DNA of 64,000 bases from Arthrobacter bambusae (GTDB lineage Bacteria > Actinomycetota > Actinomycetes > Actinomycetales > Micrococcaceae): assembly GCF_030812595.1 (NCBI RefSeq), contig NZ_JAUSSZ010000002.1, forward strand, positions 186,001 through 250,000, in the 5' to 3' direction. The first letter of the stretch is position 1; every line of letters starts with the position of its first letter. The notes beneath the pieces are model-generated. The model was not told the DNA's origin, ran no database searches, and was given only the letters and a program-made list of their open reading frames with translations. The translations under genes were made by a program, and so were the position numbers. This document shows, piece after piece, positions 25,363 through 33,747 of the stretch.

Positions 25363-25405
25363 GACGGCGCCCGTCACCTTCCATGTGAAGGTGACGGGCG
25401 CCGTC
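25363..25405 (+). terminator. sucCD terminator
   Basis: A perfect 19-bp stem (GACGGCGCCCGTCACCTTC and its complement) with the 5-nt loop CATGT, followed by GTCGTTTCT. It lies 70 bases after the sucD stop. Confidence 0.85.
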
Positions 25406-25415
25406 GTCGTTTCTC

Positions 25416-25612
25416 CGACGCTCGGTCACGTCCGGCGGTCTTTCCATCGACGCTCGGTCACGTCCGGCGGTCTTTCCATCGACGCCGTTCACATCTAGTG
25501 AGCGGGCGTCGGCGTTTAAGGCCGGATATGTGAGCGAGCGTCGGCGTTTAAGGCCGGATATGTGAGCGGGCGTCGGCGTTTAAGGCCGGATATGTGAGCG
25601 GGCGTTGGCGCG
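25416..25612. repeat. Head-to-head arrays of 32-bp tandem repeats
   Basis: The 395-base gap between sucD and the tautomerase gene holds, after the terminator, two and a half copies of a 32-bp unit starting CGACGCTCGGTCACGTCCGG (25416, 25448, 25480). Three and a half copies follow of another 32-bp unit starting GTGAGCGGGCGTCGGCGTTT (25498, 25530, 25562, 25594). The second unit is a diverged reverse complement of the first, so the arrays face each other across 25480-25500. No spacers are present, so it is not CRISPR. The rest of the gap (25613-25686) holds a promoter and operator. Confidence 0.9.
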
Positions 25613-25628
25613 GGCTCCGAGCAAAGGC

Positions 25629-25669
25629 TTGTGGCGCTATTCCTGTATTTGTTAGTATGTCAGGACAAA
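25629..25669 (+). promoter_or_regulatory. Promoter and TATGTC-N4-CAAA operator (site A) before the tautomerase gene
   Basis: A likely promoter has TTGTGG (25629-25634), an 18-bp spacer and TAGTAT (25653-25658). The operator TATGTCAGGACAAA (25656-25669) overlaps the -10 box and start region, ending 17 bases before the ATG, a position suited to repression. The same motif occurs at five other promoters of the inositol region. Confidence 0.6.
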
Positions 25670-25686
25670 CTACTCAAGGAGAGCAG

Positions 25687-26091
25687 ATGCCCCTCGTCCG
25701 CATTGATGTCAATGAAGGCCGCACGCCAAGCCAGCTCGGGGACCTCAGCAAGCGAGTCCACGATGCGATCCTCGCCGAATACGGCATCCCGGAGCGCGAT
25801 TACTTCCACATCATCACCGAGCATCCCGTTGGTCAGATTGTTGCGCAGGATGCCGGGCTCGGCTTCGAGCGAAGTTCCGACGTAGTCATGATCCAGATTT
25901 TTACCCAGGGCGGGCGGGCTCGTGAAGCGAAGCAGTCCTTGTATGCCGCCATTGCCGCCCGGCTTAGCGAGATTGGTATCGCTGGCGAGGATGTTTTCCT
26001 GGGCTACGTCGAAAACACTGCCGAGGATTGGTCCTTCGGCTTTGGCCGCGCCCAGTATGTCACTGGCGAGCTCGCGGTTCCTGCTCAGTAA
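25687..26091 (+). CDS. Tautomerase family protein
   Basis: A 134-aa protein of the 4-oxalocrotonate tautomerase/MIF superfamily. It begins MPLVRIDV, with Pro directly after Met, as needed for the catalytic base. Other family features are the helix LSKRVHDAILAEYGIPERDYFHII, the VVMIQIFTQGGRA strand and a C-terminal extension of a fused-unit type tautomerase. AAGGAG lies five bases before the ATG. It is monocistronic. Its operator matches those of the inositol genes, so it may act on a keto or enol intermediate of that pathway (inference); no substrate can be named. Confidence 0.85.
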   Translation: MPLVRIDVNEGRTPSQLGDLSKRVHDAILAEYGIPERDYFHIITEHPVGQIVAQDAGLGFERSSDVVMIQIFTQGGRAREAKQSLYAAIAARLSEIGIAGEDVFLGYVENTAEDWSFGFGRAQYVTGELAVPAQ

Positions 26092-26099
26092 CTCCCGCG

Positions 26100-26124
26100 G
26101 TTTGGGGCGGATTCCGGCCCAAAC
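26100..26124 (+). terminator. Probable terminator of the tautomerase gene
   Basis: A hairpin with the 7-bp outer stem GTTTGGG/CCCAAAC and an inner CGGA/TCCG stem lies nine bases after the stop codon. There is no strong U tract, so the call is tentative. Confidence 0.45.
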
Positions 26125-26159
26125 TGCCCCGAAGTTAGCTCGCTACGTTTCGTTGTAAA

Positions 26160-26189
26160 TATGTCAGTACAAACCTTTGACAGGACATG
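26160..26189 (+). promoter_or_regulatory. Double operator before iolC (sites B1 and B2)
   Basis: Two copies of the region's shared motif lie 2 bases apart in opposite orientation: TATGTCAGTACAAA (26160-26173, plus) and TTTGACAGGACATG (26176-26189, i.e. CATGTCCTGTCAAA on the minus strand). They precede the iolC start by about 110 bases. A TAAATA-like -10 box (26156-26161) overlaps B1. Confidence 0.65.
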
Positions 26190-26297
26190 AATTCTGGGGC
26201 AAAGTAGTGGTTGTGGCCCCGCTCACTGCGGGCCGGCAAAGGCACCGGAGCTCTCCCCGTCGCGCAAGAGTTCACTAAAGAAAGGTCCGCGATCACC

Positions 26298-27320
26298 GTG
26301 ACCCACGAACTGCTCACTATCGGGCGCATCAGCGTTGATATCTACCCGAACGACATCGGCGTGGGACTGGAGGATGTGCAGTCCTTCGGCAAGTACCTGG
26401 GTGGCTCGCCGTCCAACGTGGCCGTCGCCGCAGCCCGCCACGGCCGCCGTTCCGGCGTGATTACGCGTACCGGTGACGACCCATTCGGCATCTACCTGCA
26501 CCGCGAGCTGCGCAAGTTCAAGGTCGACGACGCTTTTGTCACCCCGGTGCCTGGCCTCCAGACCCCGGCCACGTTCTGCGCGATCCAGCCCCCGCACGAC
26601 TTCCCGCTGTACTTCTACGGCCGTTTCCCGACGGCGCCGGACCTGCAGATCAAGGCCGAGGAACTGGACCTCGAAGCCATCAAGGACGCCGGCATCTTCT
26701 GGTCCACCGTTACCGGGCTCTGCCAGGAGCCCAGCCGCTCCGCCCACCTCGCAGCCCATGAAGCCCGGCCGCGCGCCGGCCTGGGCGAGGGCCAAGACAC
26801 CATCCTGGACCTGGACTACCGGCCCATGTTCTGGGCGTCCGAGGATGAGGCCCGGGCAGAGGTGGCCAAGATCCTGCCGCACGTCACCGTGGCCATCGGC
26901 AATGACAAGGAATGTGCCGTTGCCGTGGGCGAAGGAACGCCGGACGAGCAGGCCGACCGCCTGCTGGCCGCCGGCGTCGAGATCGCCGTCGTCAAGCTCG
27001 GCCATGAAGGCGTCATGGCCAAGACGCGCACCGAACGCGTTGTCTCCGCTCCGGTCCCCGTGGAAACTGTCAACGGGCTCGGCGCGGGGGACTCCTTCGG
27101 CGGCGCCTTCTGCCATGGCCTGCTCTCCGGCTGGCCTTTGGCCCGGATCCTGGACTACGCCAACGCCGCCGGCGCGATCGTCGCCTCCCGCCTCTCCTGC
27201 GCCGACGCGATGCCGACGCCGGAGGAGGTCACCTCCTTGCTCATCGAACGCGGCCGCCTGGCCCCGGAGGGGACCCCGGCGGCCTCCCACTCAACAGTTT
27301 CCGAAGGAGCAGCACGTTGA
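26298..27320 (+). CDS. iolC: 5-dehydro-2-deoxygluconokinase
   Basis: A PfkB-family kinase (340 aa) that phosphorylates 5-dehydro-2-deoxygluconate in myo-inositol breakdown. The N-terminal TIGRISVDIYP, the substrate loop GKYLGGSPSNVAVAAARHG and the C-terminal PfkB signature NGLGAGDSFGGAFCHGL, including the catalytic Asp, are intact. The start is the GTG at 26298; the upstream part of the open frame overlaps the promoter region. It opens the catabolic operon and its TGA overlaps the TTG of the aldolase gene (TTGA), so the two are coupled. Confidence 0.93.
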   Translation: MTHELLTIGRISVDIYPNDIGVGLEDVQSFGKYLGGSPSNVAVAAARHGRRSGVITRTGDDPFGIYLHRELRKFKVDDAFVTPVPGLQTPATFCAIQPPHDFPLYFYGRFPTAPDLQIKAEELDLEAIKDAGIFWSTVTGLCQEPSRSAHLAAHEARPRAGLGEGQDTILDLDYRPMFWASEDEARAEVAKILPHVTVAIGNDKECAVAVGEGTPDEQADRLLAAGVEIAVVKLGHEGVMAKTRTERVVSAPVPVETVNGLGAGDSFGGAFCHGLLSGWPLARILDYANAAGAIVASRLSCADAMPTPEEVTSLLIERGRLAPEGTPAASHSTVSEGAAR

Positions 27321-28282
27321 GCTTCAATGATGACCCCCGCCGTTATGAGCACCTCAGTGCGATCCGGCTTGAAGATCCCGACGCCGTTGCCCGCGCCGCC
27401 GCCGCACGTCGCCGCCACCCTGGCCTGAAGTACGGGACGCAGAACTTCATCGTGGCCGCCGACCACCCGGCCCGGGGCGCCCTGAGCGTCGGTGCTGATC
27501 CGGTGGCCATGGCGGACCGCCGCACCCTGCTTGACCGGCTGCTCCTCGCTTTGGCGAACCCCGCCGTCGACGGCGTCCTCGCGTCACCGGACATCATGGA
27601 TGATCTGCTCCTGCTCGGCGCGCTCGAGGGCAAGCTGGTCTTCGGCTCGATGAACCGCGGCGGCCTCGCCGGGCTGGTCAACGAAATCGACGACCGTTTC
27701 ACGGGCCACACCGCAGCCGCCCTGGAGGCCCTTGGCGCCGACGGCGGGAAGATGCTCACCCGGATCTGCCTCGGGGACCCGGACACGGCGTCGATCCTGG
27801 AAGCCACGGCCAAAGCGGTGGACTCCCTCGCCGAGCGCAAGCTCATCGCGATGGTGGAGCCCTTCCTGTCCGTCCGTGAGGCAAACGGCAAGGTCCACAA
27901 CGATCTTTCCCCGGACGCCGTGATCAAGTCGGTCGCGATTGCGCAGGGCCTGGGTTCCACGAGCGCCTACACCTGGATGAAGCTCCCGGTCGTGGCCGAG
28001 ATGGAACGTGTGATGGCCGCGACCACGCTGCCCACCGTCCTGCTGGGCGGGGATCCCGACGCAGGCCAGGATGAGGTCTTTGCCAGCTGGCAGGCCGCGC
28101 TTGCCCTGCCGGGAGTCCAGGGATTGACTGTGGGACGGACCCTTTTGTATCCGGCCGACGGGGATGTGGCCGGTGCCGTGGCTACCGCCGCTTCGCTATT
28201 GAAGACACCAGAGCCATTGAAGACACCAGAGCCACTGAAGACACCAGAGCCGCTGAAGACACCTGCGAAAGTATCGGAGTAA
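27317..28282 (+). CDS. Cgl0159-type (beta/alpha)8 aldolase, likely IolJ equivalent, with LKTPEP tail
   Basis: A 321-aa TIM-barrel protein of the actinobacterial Cgl0159 group found in inositol operons. It should cleave 2-deoxy-5-keto-gluconate-6-phosphate to malonate semialdehyde and dihydroxyacetone phosphate, replacing IolJ. Barrel segments include FIVAADHPARGALSVG, DGVLASPDIMDDLL, TAYTW-like SAYTWMKLPVV and TVLLGGDPD. The last 28 residues are a tail of LKTPEP repeats (four copies of LKTP; 18-bp DNA unit TTGAAGACACCAGAGCCA), which is not part of the barrel and probably disordered. The TTG start overlaps iolC by 4 bases. Confidence 0.82.
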   Translation: MSFNDDPRRYEHLSAIRLEDPDAVARAAAARRRHPGLKYGTQNFIVAADHPARGALSVGADPVAMADRRTLLDRLLLALANPAVDGVLASPDIMDDLLLLGALEGKLVFGSMNRGGLAGLVNEIDDRFTGHTAAALEALGADGGKMLTRICLGDPDTASILEATAKAVDSLAERKLIAMVEPFLSVREANGKVHNDLSPDAVIKSVAIAQGLGSTSAYTWMKLPVVAEMERVMAATTLPTVLLGGDPDAGQDEVFASWQAALALPGVQGLTVGRTLLYPADGDVAGAVATAASLLKTPEPLKTPEPLKTPEPLKTPAKVSE

Positions 28283-28287
28283 GAGTT

Positions 28288-30231
28288 ATGTCAACGCGCA
28301 GAATGACGGTTGCCCAGGCGGTTGTCGAGTTCCTGTCCAAGCAGTACACGGTGGACACCGTCGGCGGGAACGAATATCGGGAGCGCCTGATCCCGGGCAC
28401 CTTCGGGATCTTCGGCCACGGCAACGTCGCCGGCGTAGGCCAGGCCCTCAAGCAGTACCAGGCCCAGGACCCGAGCCTCATGCCGTACTACCAAGGCCGC
28501 AACGAGCAGGCCCAGGCGCACCAGGCAGTCGGCTACGCCCGGCACACCCGCCGCCGGCAGACGTTTGCGATCAGCACCTCGATCGGCCCGGGTTCCTCGA
28601 ACCTGCTGACGGGTGCGGCGCTGGCCACCACCAACCGGCTGCCGGTCCTGCTCCTGCCCAGCGATACCTTCGCGACCCGCGCGGCGGACCCGGTGCTGCA
28701 GCAGTTGGAGCTGCCTTACGCCTATGACATCACGGTCAATGACGCCTTCCGTCCGCTCTCGAAGTTCTTCGACCGGGTATCCCGCCCCGAGCAGTTGTTC
28801 TCCGCGTTCCATCACGGCCTGCGCGTCCTCACGGACCCGGCCGAGACCGGCGCGGTGACCATTTCGCTGCCGCAGGACGTCCAAGCCGAGGCCTTGGACG
28901 TGCCCGAGGAGTTCCTCGCCGAGCGTGAGTGGCGGATCCGCCGCCCCGAGGCCGACGACGACGATATCCGCCGTGCCGCCGACGCGATCCGGGCGGCCAA
29001 GCGTCCGCTCATCATTGCCGGCGGCGGCGTCCTGTACGCTTTCGCGAACGAGGAACTCGCCAAGTTTGCTGAGCTGACCGGCATACCGGTCGGCAACACC
29101 CAGGCCGGCGTCGGTGTGCTGCCGTGGGACCACCGGTTCTCGCTCGGTGCCATCGGCTCCACGGGCACGACGGCGGCGAACGCCATCGCTGCCGAGGCTG
29201 ACCTGATCATCGGCATTGGTACCCGTTACGAGGACTTCACGACGGCGTCGCGCACTGCTTTCCAGAACCCGGACGTGAAGTTCGTGAACATCAACGTCGC
29301 CCCGATCGACGCGTACAAGCACGGCACCGCGCTGCCGATCGTGGCCGACGCCCGCAAGGCCCTCGTCAAACTGAACCAGGCGCTCGGCGGCTACCGTGTC
29401 GGCGCGGACCTCGAGCAGAAGATCGCGGCCGAGAAGACACGCTGGAACGGCATCGTGGACGAAGCCTTCGACACCCGCCACACGCCGCTCCCGGCCCAGA
29501 ACGAGATCATCGGCGCCACCAACCGGGCGATGGACGAGCAGGACGTTGTCATCTGCGCCGCCGGTTCCCTGCCGGGCGACCTGCACAAGATGTGGCGCGT
29601 CCGGGACCCGTTCGGCTACCACGTCGAATATGCCTACTCCTGCATGGGCTACGAGATCCCCGGTGGCCTGGGCGTCAAGCGCGCCGCGTTGGCCGAGGCC
29701 GCAGCGGGCGGCAAGGACCGCGACGTCGTGGTCATGGTGGGGGACGGCTCCTACCTGATGATGCACACCGAACTGGTCACCGCCGTCGCCGAACGCATCA
29801 AACTGATCGTGGTCCTGATCCAGAACCACGGCTACGCCTCCATCGGCTCGCTCTCCGAATCCCTGGGCTCGCAGCGCTTCGGCACGCAGTACCGCGTCCT
29901 GGACAAGGAACAGCACTCCTTCGACGCCGGCGAGCACCTGCCCATCGACCTGGCCCTCAACGCCGAGTCCCTCGGAGCGAAGGTGATCCGGATCGAACCG
30001 GGGGAGAAGGTCATCGCCGAACTCGAACAAGCCATCCGCGACGCGAAAGCGGCCCCGGAAGAGACCGGGCCGATCGTCATCCACGTCGAATCGGATCCCC
30101 TGCTGGACGCACCGAGCTCCGAATCCTGGTGGGATGTTCCCGTCTCCCAGGTCTCCGAACTCGAATCGACCAAAAAGGCCTTCGAAACCTACATCGACCA
30201 CAAATCCCGCCAGCGCAAGCTGCTCGGCTAG
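28288..30231 (+). CDS. iolD: 3D-(3,5/4)-trihydroxycyclohexane-1,2-dione acylhydrolase
   Basis: A thiamine-diphosphate enzyme (647 aa) that opens the inositol ring, giving 5-deoxy-glucuronate. Features are the N-terminal Pyr domain (IPGTFGIFGHGNVAGVGQAL, YYQGRNEQAQAHQAVGYA), the central Rossmann-like domain (IIAGGGVLYAFANEEL) and the C-terminal PP domain with the ThDP/Mg motif GDGSYLMMHTEL...NHG. Length is normal. GGAGTAAG at the end of the aldolase gene provides the ribosome site; the ATG lies 5 bases after that stop. Confidence 0.96.
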   Translation: MSTRRMTVAQAVVEFLSKQYTVDTVGGNEYRERLIPGTFGIFGHGNVAGVGQALKQYQAQDPSLMPYYQGRNEQAQAHQAVGYARHTRRRQTFAISTSIGPGSSNLLTGAALATTNRLPVLLLPSDTFATRAADPVLQQLELPYAYDITVNDAFRPLSKFFDRVSRPEQLFSAFHHGLRVLTDPAETGAVTISLPQDVQAEALDVPEEFLAEREWRIRRPEADDDDIRRAADAIRAAKRPLIIAGGGVLYAFANEELAKFAELTGIPVGNTQAGVGVLPWDHRFSLGAIGSTGTTAANAIAAEADLIIGIGTRYEDFTTASRTAFQNPDVKFVNINVAPIDAYKHGTALPIVADARKALVKLNQALGGYRVGADLEQKIAAEKTRWNGIVDEAFDTRHTPLPAQNEIIGATNRAMDEQDVVICAAGSLPGDLHKMWRVRDPFGYHVEYAYSCMGYEIPGGLGVKRAALAEAAAGGKDRDVVVMVGDGSYLMMHTELVTAVAERIKLIVVLIQNHGYASIGSLSESLGSQRFGTQYRVLDKEQHSFDAGEHLPIDLALNAESLGAKVIRIEPGEKVIAELEQAIRDAKAAPEETGPIVIHVESDPLLDAPSSESWWDVPVSQVSELESTKKAFETYIDHKSRQRKLLG

Positions 30232-30262
30232 ACCACCAAGCTACAGACAAGGAAGTCCGCAC

Positions 30263-31774
30263 ATGTCGACGACGACCACCCTGACCACCATCAACCATTT
30301 CATCAACGGTGTTGAAACTGCCGGCGCGGGCGATCGCAGCCAATCGGTCTACAACCCGGCCACCGGGTCGGTCTCCGCCCAGTTGCGGCTGGCCAACCGG
30401 GAAGACCTGGACGCCACGGTCGCGGCCGCGAAGGCCGCTGCGGAGAAATGGGGCGACATCTCCCTGGCCAAGCGCACCGCCGTGCTGTTCAAATTCCGTG
30501 AGCTCGTCGCCTCCCATGTGGACGAACTCGCTGCCTTGATCACCGCTGAGCACGGCAAGGTCCTTTCCGATGCGAAGGGCGAGATCGGCCGCGGACTGGA
30601 AGTCGTCGAATTCGCCTGCGGTATCCCGCAGCTGCTCAAGGGCGACTACTCGGACCAGGTCTCCACCGGCATCGACGTCTTCTCCTTCCGTGAGCCGCTC
30701 GGCGTCGTCGCGGGAATCACCCCGTTCAACTTCCCTGTCATGGTGCCGCTGTGGATGGCACCGATGGCGATCGCGACCGGCAACGCGTTCATCCTCAAGC
30801 CCTCCGAACGGGACCCTTCCGCCTCGATGCTGCTCGCGAAGCTATGGAAGGAAGCCGGCCTGCCCGACGGCGTGTTCCAGGTCCTGCACGGCGACAAGGA
30901 AACGGTCGACGGCCTCCTGACGCACCCGGACGTGGACGGCATCTCCTTCGTTGGCTCCACCCCGATCGCCCAGTACGTCCACGAAACCGCCACCAAGCAC
31001 GGCAAGCGGGTCCAGGCGTTGGGCGGGGCGAAGAACCACGCGATCGTCATGCCCGACGCCGATCTGGACAACGCCGCCGACCACCTGGCCGCTGCCGCGT
31101 TTGGTTCCGCCGGCGAACGCTGCATGGCCATCTCGGTCGCGGTCGCCGTCGGCGATGCCGCCGATCTGCTGGTCAAGAAGGTCGAGGAACGCGCCCTCGC
31201 CGTGAAGGTCAAGAACGGCACCGAGCCCGACGCCGAGATGGGCCCGGTCATCACCCCGGCCTCCAAGGAACGCATCGTGCGGATCGTCACCGAAGCCGAA
31301 GCCGCGGGAGCAGCGATGGTGGTGGACGGCCGCGACCTCGTAGTCCCCGGCCACGAGGAGGGCTTCTGGGTAGGCCCCACCGTGATCGACCACGTCAAGA
31401 CCGAAATGAGCGCCTACACCGAGGAAATCTTCGGACCCGTCCTGGTGGTGGTCCGGGTGGAAGACCTGGACGCAGGGATCAAGCTCATCAACTCCAACCC
31501 CTACGGCAACGGCACCGCCATCTTCACCTCCTCCGGCGCCAACGCCCGCAAGTTCCAGCGTTCCGTCACCGTGGGCATGGTGGGGATCAATGTGCCGCTG
31601 CCCGTGCCCGTGGCCTACCACTCTTTCGGCGGCTGGAAGGCCTCGCTGTTCGGCGACAAACACATCTACGGTCCCGAAGGTGTCTCCTTCTACACCCGTG
31701 GCAAGGTGGTCACCTCCCGCTGGCCGGAACCAACCCACGCGTCCGGCGCATCCTACAATTTCCCCTCCAACTGA
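30263..31774 (+). CDS. mmsA: CoA-acylating methylmalonate-semialdehyde dehydrogenase
   Basis: An aldehyde dehydrogenase (503 aa; IolA/MmsA) that converts malonate semialdehyde to acetyl-CoA and CO2, the last step of inositol breakdown; it may also serve valine breakdown. The N-terminal NHFINGVE, PFNFPVMVPLWM, the ALGGAKNHAIVMPDAD region (the CoA-dependent subgroup has Asn where others have the general-base Glu) and the catalytic Cys in GSAGERCMA are present. The start is ATG 30263; the longer open frame upstream lies within iolD. It is third in line after iolD with a 31-base gap. Confidence 0.95.
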   Translation: MSTTTTLTTINHFINGVETAGAGDRSQSVYNPATGSVSAQLRLANREDLDATVAAAKAAAEKWGDISLAKRTAVLFKFRELVASHVDELAALITAEHGKVLSDAKGEIGRGLEVVEFACGIPQLLKGDYSDQVSTGIDVFSFREPLGVVAGITPFNFPVMVPLWMAPMAIATGNAFILKPSERDPSASMLLAKLWKEAGLPDGVFQVLHGDKETVDGLLTHPDVDGISFVGSTPIAQYVHETATKHGKRVQALGGAKNHAIVMPDADLDNAADHLAAAAFGSAGERCMAISVAVAVGDAADLLVKKVEERALAVKVKNGTEPDAEMGPVITPASKERIVRIVTEAEAAGAAMVVDGRDLVVPGHEEGFWVGPTVIDHVKTEMSAYTEEIFGPVLVVVRVEDLDAGIKLINSNPYGNGTAIFTSSGANARKFQRSVTVGMVGINVPLPVPVAYHSFGGWKASLFGDKHIYGPEGVSFYTRGKVVTSRWPEPTHASGASYNFPSN

Positions 31775-31784
31775 GGAGCCCGCA

Positions 31785-32696
31785 ATGACAGAGAACAAAC
31801 TCATCATCGGCACAGCCCCGGACTCGTGGGGCGTGTGGTTCGCGGACGACCCCAAGCAGACGCCGTGGGAGCGCTTCCTCGATGAGGTAGCCGAGTCGGG
31901 CTACAAGTGGATCGAGCTCGGCCCCTACGGCTACTTGCCGAACGACCCCACCCGCCTCGCCGAGGAACTCAAGCAGCGCGACCTGAAGGTCACCGCAGGA
32001 ACTGTCTTCACGGCCTTCCACCGCGGGGCCGCACAGTACGAGGAAGCATGGGAGCCCGCGCGCAAGGTTGCCGAACTGACCGCTGCCATGGGCGGCGAAC
32101 ATATCGTGGTCATTCCCGCGATGTGGCGCGACGACGTGACCGGCGAGGCAGTGGAGAGCGGGGAGCTCTCCCCTGAACAGTGGAACGACCTGTTTGCCGG
32201 ACACAACCGCATGGGTAAAGTGCTGTTGGACGACTTCGGCCTGAAGCAGCAATTCCACTCCCATGCAGATTCGCACGTCGGCGCACAGGCTGATATCGAG
32301 CACTTGCTCGCCGAGACCGATCCCCAATACCTGAACCTGTGCTTGGACACGGGGCACGCGGAATACTGCGGAGCGTCCAGCCTGGAACTGATCAAGAACT
32401 ACCCGGACCGCATCGGCTACCTGCATTTGAAGCAGATCAACCCGGACGTCCTGAGGAAAGTCAACGAGGAAAACATGACGTGGGCGGCAGCCAACCTGGC
32501 CGGCGTCATGACGGAACCGCCGGGCGGCCTGCCGGATCTTCGCGCCGTCATCGAGGCCGTTGAAGGACTTAACCGGCCGATCTTTGGCATTGTGGAACAG
32601 GACATGTACCCCGTGGCCTTCGACGTTCCGATGCCCATCGCCAAGCGCACCCGCAACTACCTGCTTTCGTGCGGCTCCCGCACTGCCGTCAACTAG
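31785..32696 (+). CDS. iolE: Myo-inosose-2 dehydratase
   Basis: A TIM-barrel sugar isomerase/epimerase-type enzyme (303 aa) that dehydrates scyllo-inosose to the dione substrate of IolD. The N-terminal IGTAPDSWGVWF, the strand WIELGPYGYLP, the metal-binding segments QFHSHADSHVG and LDTGHAEYCG, and the C-terminal FGIVEQDMYP agree with IolE. GAGGAG lies before the ATG and the gap to mmsA is only 10 bases. Neighbouring iolD and iolG fix its place in the pathway. Confidence 0.92.
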   Translation: MTENKLIIGTAPDSWGVWFADDPKQTPWERFLDEVAESGYKWIELGPYGYLPNDPTRLAEELKQRDLKVTAGTVFTAFHRGAAQYEEAWEPARKVAELTAAMGGEHIVVIPAMWRDDVTGEAVESGELSPEQWNDLFAGHNRMGKVLLDDFGLKQQFHSHADSHVGAQADIEHLLAETDPQYLNLCLDTGHAEYCGASSLELIKNYPDRIGYLHLKQINPDVLRKVNEENMTWAAANLAGVMTEPPGGLPDLRAVIEAVEGLNRPIFGIVEQDMYPVAFDVPMPIAKRTRNYLLSCGSRTAVN

Positions 32697-32710
32697 CTAA
32701 GGACAGAACA

Positions 32711-33733
32711 TTGACTGACATTCTCCGCGTGGCCGTCATCGGCGCAGGTCGCATGGGCGCCGACCACATCAAGCGGCTCAGCACCCGCATCCACGGCGCC
32801 GAAGTGGCCGCCGTCGTCGACGTCGACCTCTCCCGCGCGCAGGCCGCCATCGCAGGGATCGACGGCGCCGTCGCCCTCGCCAGCGCCGACGAGGCCCTCA
32901 ACAACGGCGACGTCAACGCCGTCCTGATCGCCACACCGGGATTCCTGCATGAGGAAATCCTGTACAAGGCACTCGAGAAGGACTTCCCCATCCTCTGCGA
33001 GAAGCCGCTGACACCGGATGCCGAAAGCGCCTGGAAGGTTGTCCAGGCAGAAACGGCACTCGGCCACAAGCGCATCCAGGTGGGTTTCATGCGCCGTTTC
33101 GACGCCGAATACGCAGCCCTGGGCTCGATGATCCGCGATCGTGAACTCGGCGAGCTGCTCATGCTGCACCACCAGCACCGCAACCCGGACACCCCCGCGG
33201 GCTTCACCAACGAGATGCTCATCAATGACTCCGTGGTCCATGAGTTCGATGCCATCCGTTTCTTCACCAGCGAGGAAATCACCTCCGTGCAGGTCCGCCT
33301 GGGCAAGGCGACCCGCAACGCCCCCAACGGCCAGCACGATCCCCAGCACGTCCTGATCGAGACCGAGTCCGGCGTCCTGGCCGACGTCGAAATCTATGTG
33401 AACGCCAAGTTCGGCTACGAAGTCGCCACCCAGGCGTCCTTCGAGGACGGCATTGTGAGCATCGGCGGCGACGGCGGTCCTTACGTCCGCAGCGCCGGCC
33501 GCTGGGGCGGCAAGGTCACCCCCGGTTTCGAAGAGCGCTTTGGTGCCGCGTACGACGTCGAGGTCCAGGCTTGGGTGGACGCCGCCCGCCGCGGCGAAAT
33601 CGGCGGTCCCACGGCCTGGGACGGCTATGCCACCGCCGCTTGCTGCGAAGCGGGCGTCGAGGCACAGAAGTCGGGCGAAAAGGTCGCGGTACAGCTCAAT
33701 ACCAAGCCTGAACTGTACAAGCCTGAACTGTAA
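32711..33733 (+). CDS. iolG: Inositol 2-dehydrogenase
   Basis: A Gfo/Idh/MocA oxidoreductase (340 aa) that oxidises myo-inositol to scyllo-inosose with NAD+. The Rossmann motif VIGAGRMGADH, the EKPLTPD loop with the catalytic Lys, and the IQVGFMRRFDAEY segment typical of inositol dehydrogenases are present. The start is TTG 32711 with AAGGAC about seven bases upstream. Among the four Gfo/Idh genes of the window, this one lies inside the core operon and is the best iolG. The final residues KPELYKPEL are a short duplication. Confidence 0.9.
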   Translation: MTDILRVAVIGAGRMGADHIKRLSTRIHGAEVAAVVDVDLSRAQAAIAGIDGAVALASADEALNNGDVNAVLIATPGFLHEEILYKALEKDFPILCEKPLTPDAESAWKVVQAETALGHKRIQVGFMRRFDAEYAALGSMIRDRELGELLMLHHQHRNPDTPAGFTNEMLINDSVVHEFDAIRFFTSEEITSVQVRLGKATRNAPNGQHDPQHVLIETESGVLADVEIYVNAKFGYEVATQASFEDGIVSIGGDGGPYVRSAGRWGGKVTPGFEERFGAAYDVEVQAWVDAARRGEIGGPTAWDGYATAACCEAGVEAQKSGEKVAVQLNTKPELYKPEL

Positions 33734-33747
33734 AACTAGGAGTGACC

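Noticed and set aside
25416..25612. CRISPR-like 32-bp repeats
   Set aside because: Repeats are directly contiguous with no spacers and occur as two inverted arrays.
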